Source of the DNA: Halomonas sp.
GTDB taxonomy: Bacteria > Pseudomonadota > Gammaproteobacteria > Pseudomonadales > Halomonadaceae
Assembly (NCBI RefSeq): GCF_029263665.1
Contig: NZ_JAJUFQ010000012.1
Location: 62,001-126,000 of the forward strand
DNA: 64,000 bases
Reading direction: 5' to 3'
Shown here: in pieces, positions 60,240-64,000 of the stretch
Layout of the letters: each line of letters starts with the position of its first letter
How positions within the stretch are numbered: position 1 is the first letter of the stretch
Program-made: the position numbers and the translations under genes
Notes under the pieces: model-generated
Seen by the model: the letters and a program-made list of their open reading frames with translations, nothing else
Told to the model about the DNA's origin: nothing
Database searches by the model: none

Positions 60240-61196
60240 TCATTTCCAAGGGGTGGTTTCCCAGATTTTCTTGGCCAATACCAATTGCTCGTCATTGAGC
60301 GCCTGGAAGTCATCGCCTAGCGTCAGTTCGGTAGGATTGCCCGATTTGCGCATGGCGGCCTGGAAGTCGGGATCTTCGTAAGTCTTCTGGAATGCAGAGA
60401 GCAGTTTGGATTTGACGTCCTCAGGGAGGTCGGCCGGTGCGACGAAACCACGCAATGCACCATTGACCAAGTCGTATCCTTGTTCCTTGAAGGTCGGAAT
60501 ATCGTCAGCCATGTCGGAGCGCTCCTGGGAAGCAATGCCCAGAACGTTGAGCTCGTCGCGGAAGTTGACCACTTCGGAAACGTTGATGATTCCCATCGTG
60601 ACGTGCCCACCCATCAGTGCGCTGCGTGCAGGTGCTGATCCGGAGAAGGGGACGGGGGTATAGTCGGCGCCGGTCACTTCAGATAGCTTCTGCAGGAAGA
60701 AGTGGTCGTCTCCGCCGAGGCTCGACATGGCGACCGTCACACCACCGGGTTGATCCTGGGCTGCTTCGACGAGCTGATCCATGGTGGCGATATCGCTGCT
60801 TTTCGGGGTGACGATCACATTGGGGTCGTTCACGACATTGGCGAGGTAAGTGAAACTCTCGGTACTGTAATCGGCATTGCGATCGAGCGTTCGTGCCATC
60901 GTGCCGGGCAGGTTATAGGTGCCAATGGTATAACCGTCCGGATCGGCATCAGCGACGGCTGTTACGCCGATTTGGCCGCTGGCTCCGGGCATGTTCTTGA
61001 CGACGATGGAAGTGCCATTCCCTAGATACTTCTCCAGATAGGGAGAAATGGTTCTGGCCATGACATCGGTGCCGCCCCCTGCAGCAAACCCGACGATCAT
61101 GTCGACTTTCTTTTCCGGGTAGTCTGCCATCGCGCTACCTGTCGTAGCGCATGTCACAATAAGTGCAGCACTGACTGCAATAGATTTGAAGCTCAT
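60240..61196 (-). CDS. TctC-type substrate-binding protein, copy B
   Basis: A 318-residue TTT receptor. Signal peptide MSFKSIAVSAALIVTCATTG, cleavage after SAMA; the mature protein starts DYPEKKVDMIVGFAAGGGTD. Further: KNMPGASGQIGVTAVADADP and SALMGGHVTMGIINVSEVVN. It is the first gene of the TctCBA operon on this strand and the paralogue of copy A at 55921. Several TTCAC-AAAGC motifs lie in the 110 bases upstream and may regulate it. Confidence 0.92.
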   Translation of the reverse strand: MSFKSIAVSAALIVTCATTGSAMADYPEKKVDMIVGFAAGGGTDVMARTISPYLEKYLGNGTSIVVKNMPGASGQIGVTAVADADPDGYTIGTYNLPGTMARTLDRNADYSTESFTYLANVVNDPNVIVTPKSSDIATMDQLVEAAQDQPGGVTVAMSSLGGDDHFFLQKLSEVTGADYTPVPFSGSAPARSALMGGHVTMGIINVSEVVNFRDELNVLGIASQERSDMADDIPTFKEQGYDLVNGALRGFVAPADLPEDVKSKLLSAFQKTYEDPDFQAAMRKSGNPTELTLGDDFQALNDEQLVLAKKIWETTPWK

Positions 61197-61511
61197 GTCG
61201 TGCCCCTGGTTCTAGGAAAGTTTCACTAGTTAAAGGCACAAAAAAGCTTCACCAAAGCGAATAATTCTGCACTGTTTGGTAAGTTTTATTTCACTAAAGC
61301 GATATCCCTGCTGCGGTCATACCTTGGTATAAAAAATGCCGGGCCCTCATATTTTATCTTTGTAAATATGTCAATAAGACCAATGAAAGGGTGAATGCAA
61401 GGGCTGAGTTCAACACGGCCGCTGGATCTATCGCAGTCACAGGGTCTCCCCAGCCTCCACTCAGAGGCTGGGGAAGAAATGCTGTTCTTCAGATCGCCAA
61501 TGCGGCTCTCT
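61197..61511. other. Intergenic region with repeated TTCAC-N-AAAGC motifs and a hairpin
   Basis: tttcactagttaaag (61221-61235), gcttcaccaaagcg (61246-61259) and tttcactaaagc (61289-61300) recur before tctC. A perfect 10-bp hairpin (ccccagcctc at 61448-61457, gaggctgggg at 61464-61473) lies downstream of the symporter gene and may end its transcript; it lacks a T run. Confidence 0.6.
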
Positions 61512-62942
61512 TCAAGAAGTAGCCAACGCGGCACTACGCCGAGTGGCGAGGCTGACACCGATATAGCAGGCGGCAGAGGCGAGGCAGCCGTAGAGTGGGC
61601 CCTGGACCCAGCCGAGATCCGTGCCCAGCAACAGGTAGGCGCTGACGCCAAAGCCAGCGGCGATGGAGGCGAAGGCGCCGGTGCTGTTGCCCTGCCAGAA
61701 GGTCGAACACAGGGTGACGCCGAACAGGGAAGCCATCAGGGTGCCGTTGCCGAGGATGCCCAGCCACAGGATCATCACCGGTGGCAGATAGGCCATGCCG
61801 ATGAAGGCGCAGATGCCGACAATCAACACCATCAGGCGGTTGAAGGTCATGGTGGTGGTGAAGCCTTCGTGTCGACCCAGGGCGGAACGCAGGTCGTAGG
61901 ACAGCGCGGTCGATACGGTATGCATCAGCGAGTTGGCCGTCGACTTCATGGCAAACAGGATGAACAGCGTGATCACGCTCGACATCAAGGGGCCGACACC
62001 GTGTTCGAGGAAGGTCGGCATGGCCAGGTCGGCTGTGGCCAGGTCGGGGAAATAGGCCTTGGCATACAGCCCCGCCAGGGGTGTGAAGTTGAGCAGCAAA
62101 CCCAGCACGGTGACCCAGATGCCCACCCGCGCCATGCTCACGTCCTTCTTGATGGCCAGGAAGCGTACCGACATGAAGGGCAGGGCAGCGGCCCACAGGA
62201 AGGCATAGGGCAACAGCAGAAACGCGGAGGCCGGGCTGTCGCCATAGGGCGCGCCAGTGGTGGGATTGGCAAATTCAGGATCGATGACGTTGAGCTTGCC
62301 GATCAGTTCGCCAAGCCCGATTTCGACGAACACCACATAAGCGATGATGCAGGAGCCCAGCACCATGCCCAGGACCATGACGGCATCGGTCCAGGCCACG
62401 GCACGCAGGCCGCCGAACATGGTGTAGCCGATGACCAGCAGCGTGATCAGCAAGGCTCCCATGACCGGTGATACCCCGAGCCATCCCGATACCAGCAGGC
62501 CGATGGCCTTGATCTGGGATACCAGAAATACCCCCAGTAGCAACAGAATGATCAGCGCCACGATGCCTTGCAACCAGCGTCCTGCCTGTCCGGAGGAATG
62601 CGTCTGGGCGATGTACTCGGGGATCGTCCGGCTGCCCAGCGTAGCGGCCTTGCGGCGCAGGTAGTTGGCGAAGAACAGCGTGGCAATCAGGAAGGCCGGG
62701 GTATAGAAGGTGTTCGAGAACAGCTCGAGCGAGCCGTATTCATAGGCCACCCCGGGGGAGCCGATGAACACGAAGCCACTGTAGCCGGTAGCGACCAGGG
62801 TGGCTGCCGCGACGAAAGGGCCGAGAGAGTTGTTGGCCACCAGGAAACCGGATTCCTCCTTGTCTCCCGCGGCACGCATGGAATAGAGCGACAGGGCAAT
62901 CAGCAGCGCGGCTGAAACCCCCAGCAGTAGCCAGTTCAACAT
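61512..62942 (-). CDS. Sodium:solute symporter (SSS family)
   Basis: A 476-residue membrane protein with about 13 helices. The SSS signature parts are VATGYSGFVFIGSPGVAYEY, SRTIPEYIAQTHSS and GYTMFGGLRAVAWTDAVMVL, close to the SSS Gly-rich motif. The ATG at 62942 has an AAGGAG site. It is preceded by a 30-residue membrane peptide gene (63010-63102), a small-partner arrangement seen with other SSS carriers. The substrate is unknown: candidates are monocarboxylates, proline or pantothenate-like solutes. Confidence 0.9.
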   Translation of the reverse strand: MLNWLLLGVSAALLIALSLYSMRAAGDKEESGFLVANNSLGPFVAAATLVATGYSGFVFIGSPGVAYEYGSLELFSNTFYTPAFLIATLFFANYLRRKAATLGSRTIPEYIAQTHSSGQAGRWLQGIVALIILLLLGVFLVSQIKAIGLLVSGWLGVSPVMGALLITLLVIGYTMFGGLRAVAWTDAVMVLGMVLGSCIIAYVVFVEIGLGELIGKLNVIDPEFANPTTGAPYGDSPASAFLLLPYAFLWAAALPFMSVRFLAIKKDVSMARVGIWVTVLGLLLNFTPLAGLYAKAYFPDLATADLAMPTFLEHGVGPLMSSVITLFILFAMKSTANSLMHTVSTALSYDLRSALGRHEGFTTTMTFNRLMVLIVGICAFIGMAYLPPVMILWLGILGNGTLMASLFGVTLCSTFWQGNSTGAFASIAAGFGVSAYLLLGTDLGWVQGPLYGCLASAACYIGVSLATRRSAALATS

Positions 62943-63009
62943 CAGAGGGCTCCTTGAAACAGGGTTGTCGTTGTTGTGATGGATGGCTGTGATGAATTGC
63001 TGTGATGAA

Positions 63010-63102
63010 TCAACTGCGCCGTTCGAGCAGCAGGGCCGCGACGGCCAGGCCCAGCGTGATGGCGGAAGCGATAGCGAATGCGAGGAAAGTCCAGGATTCC
63101 AT
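63010..63102 (-). CDS. Small membrane peptide upstream of the symporter (30 residues)
   Basis: The minus strand encodes a 30-residue peptide beginning MESWTFLAFAIASAITLG and ending ALLLERRS. An ideal AGGAGA site lies eight bases before the ATG. It has one hydrophobic helix and a positively charged end, giving a Cys-less single-span membrane peptide. It ends 67 bases before the symporter start and would be co-transcribed. Small partners of SSS carriers are known for other systems; whether this one interacts is unproven. Confidence 0.65.
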   Translation of the reverse strand: MESWTFLAFAIASAITLGLAVAALLLERRS

Positions 63103-63131
63103 GTCATCTCCTGTTGGTTGATGGTGGGCAT

Positions 63132-63453
63132 GGGGCACGCCCGTCCCGTACCGCATGGCAGGCACGCAGCGGATAGGGAGCAGCATTATTGAAATGTGTC
63201 TGTGATTGGCAGTGCCGAGCAGCGCAAGCCTGAGTGCAGCTTGTGCCTGACAAGAGATGCCTAGTAAAAGAGATAGCTCGTCATGGGGAAGGGTCTCCGT
63301 TGTTGTAGGTGTTGTTGTAGGTGCTGCGAGAATTACGATAGCCCCAGGGCCTTGGTTAACTAAAATATTATTATTCGAACAGCATCCTCAGTTTTTTCTA
63401 TGCAAGGGCGGTGCCAGGCAAGACAGCGCTGCCAGCCCTCCATTAGCTCTCCA
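63132..63453. other. Intergenic region with a short tandem repeat
   Basis: No gene seen. Bases 63298-63325 contain two to three copies of gttgttgtaggt. An AT-rich patch around 63355-63380 may hold the promoter for the symporter operon. Confidence 0.45.
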
Positions 63454-64000
63454 TCAACCCACCAGCAGTGAGCCGGTCGTCAAGCATTGCCGGGCTTCAG
63501 CACTTTCCAGAGCCGTGATAAGGCGCGCCAGAAAGGCGTCGCAACGGGCCAACTGGTCGCGGGTCACGAACTCGTCGGGTTGGTGCCCCTGGGCCATGCT
63601 GCCGGGACCGCAGACCAGGGTGGGAATGCCCAGTTCGCGCTGGAAAAGTCCGCCTTCCGTGCCATAGCCGATGCGCTCGCGGGTGCGATCGTCGAGCAGT
63701 GCCAGAATGAACGCCACCAGGGCATCATCGTCGGCCATCGACAAGTCGGGATAATCACTGAGCCGCTCCAGGCGGATGCTGGTGTCGGCATGTACCCGGC
63801 GCATCTCGCTTTGCCACTCTGCCACCAGGTTCATCAGTTCCTCTAGCATGGCCTCGGGATCATCTTCGGGAACATTGCGAATTTCGAGGTCGAGCTGGCA
63901 ATCCTGGGGCACGATGTTCAAGGCTGCACCACCTTGGATCGTACCGACTTGAAGCGTGGTGTGGGGAATAGCGAAGCGCTCGTCGAAGGGGCCTAGCCTG
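63454..64000 (-). CDS. M20 peptidase, acetylornithine deacetylase-like (partial)
   Basis: The 3' part (about 182 residues) of an M20 zinc hydrolase; the frame stays open to the window end and continues beyond it. Visible parts are FAIPHTTLQVGTIQGGAALN (the dimerisation-domain start of ArgE/DapE), IVPQDCQLDLEIRNVPEDDP and the C-terminal YGTEGGLFQRELGIPTLVCG, followed by PGSMAQGHQPDEFV with the conserved metal-ligand His. The closest match in pattern is acetylornithine deacetylase. The N-terminal catalytic half lies outside the window, so the substrate cannot be settled. Confidence 0.85.
   Translation of the reverse strand, partial: RLGPFDERFAIPHTTLQVGTIQGGAALNIVPQDCQLDLEIRNVPEDDPEAMLEELMNLVAEWQSEMRRVHADTSIRLERLSDYPDLSMADDDALVAFILALLDDRTRERIGYGTEGGLFQRELGIPTLVCGPGSMAQGHQPDEFVTRDQLARCDAFLARLITALESAEARQCLTTGSLLVG

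Noticed and set aside
61395..62471. 358-residue plus-strand frame opposite the symporter
   Set aside because: Gly/Gln/His-rich antisense translation of transmembrane codons, with no recognisable domain.

Overview
The window reads as a chromosomal segment of a GC-rich, heterotrophic gammaproteobacterium. A Halomonas-like marine or halophilic bacterium (Halomonadaceae) is my best guess. That rests on gene style: several solute-binding-protein-dependent carboxylate transporters (TTT and TRAP), a PgpA paralogue, an EF-G paralogue and a VgrG/Rhs locus. No rRNA, tRNA or universal marker gene is present to fix the taxonomy. Two AT-rich islands interrupt the GC-rich background: about 5.9-9.1 kb (Rhs tips and immunity genes) and about 33-41 kb (an integron-type cassette array).

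Layout. 0-5 kb: a DUF2501 protein, then a minus-strand operon for a periplasmic-type sugar or alcohol dehydrogenase (c-type cytochrome, FAD-SLDH small subunit, GMC flavoprotein). 5.4-16.4 kb: a lipoprotein and a T6SS effector locus running VgrG, then a 1594-residue Rhs protein with a nuclease-like tip, then its immunity gene. Downstream lie at least two more orphan Rhs tips with their own immunity genes and three short copies of the Rhs core end. 16.7-17.7 kb: pgpA-like and GFA genes. 17.8-24.1 kb: citryl-CoA lyase-like protein, CaiB/BaiF CoA-transferase, IclR regulator and a TctCBA transporter, which together suggest CoA-dependent use of an imported tricarboxylate. 24.2-32.9 kb: small detoxification and stress enzymes (nitronate monooxygenase, ABM and NIPSNAP proteins, three VOC proteins, GFA, GNAT) with LysR, ArsR and AraC regulators. 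One GFA gene lies between matching insertion-sequence ends.

33.4-40.1 kb: six plus-strand genes of unknown or nuclease-like type, most followed by a palindromic element with the geometry of an integron attC site. No integrase is in the window, so this looks like a CALIN (attC cluster lacking an integrase). SnoaL-like genes border it: one decayed copy on the left and two intact copies on the right. 41.6-47.9 kb: a PAS-MCP chemoreceptor, a YddG-like exporter with divergent LysR, an EF-G paralogue and a broken VapB antitoxin.

47.9-61.2 kb: a catabolic island with an FMN alpha-hydroxyacid oxidase, SMP-30 lactonase, TRAP transporter, RraA-type aldolase, 2-hydroxyacid dehydrogenase, LysR, COG3618 amidohydrolase/lactonase, and a TctABC system with a second TctC. 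It probably imports and breaks down a sugar acid or its lactone. 61.5-64 kb: a sodium:solute symporter preceded by a 30-residue membrane peptide, then the start-truncated end of an ArgE-type M20 peptidase.

A theme across the whole window is the number of short degenerate tandem repeats, mostly between genes but also inside several reading frames.
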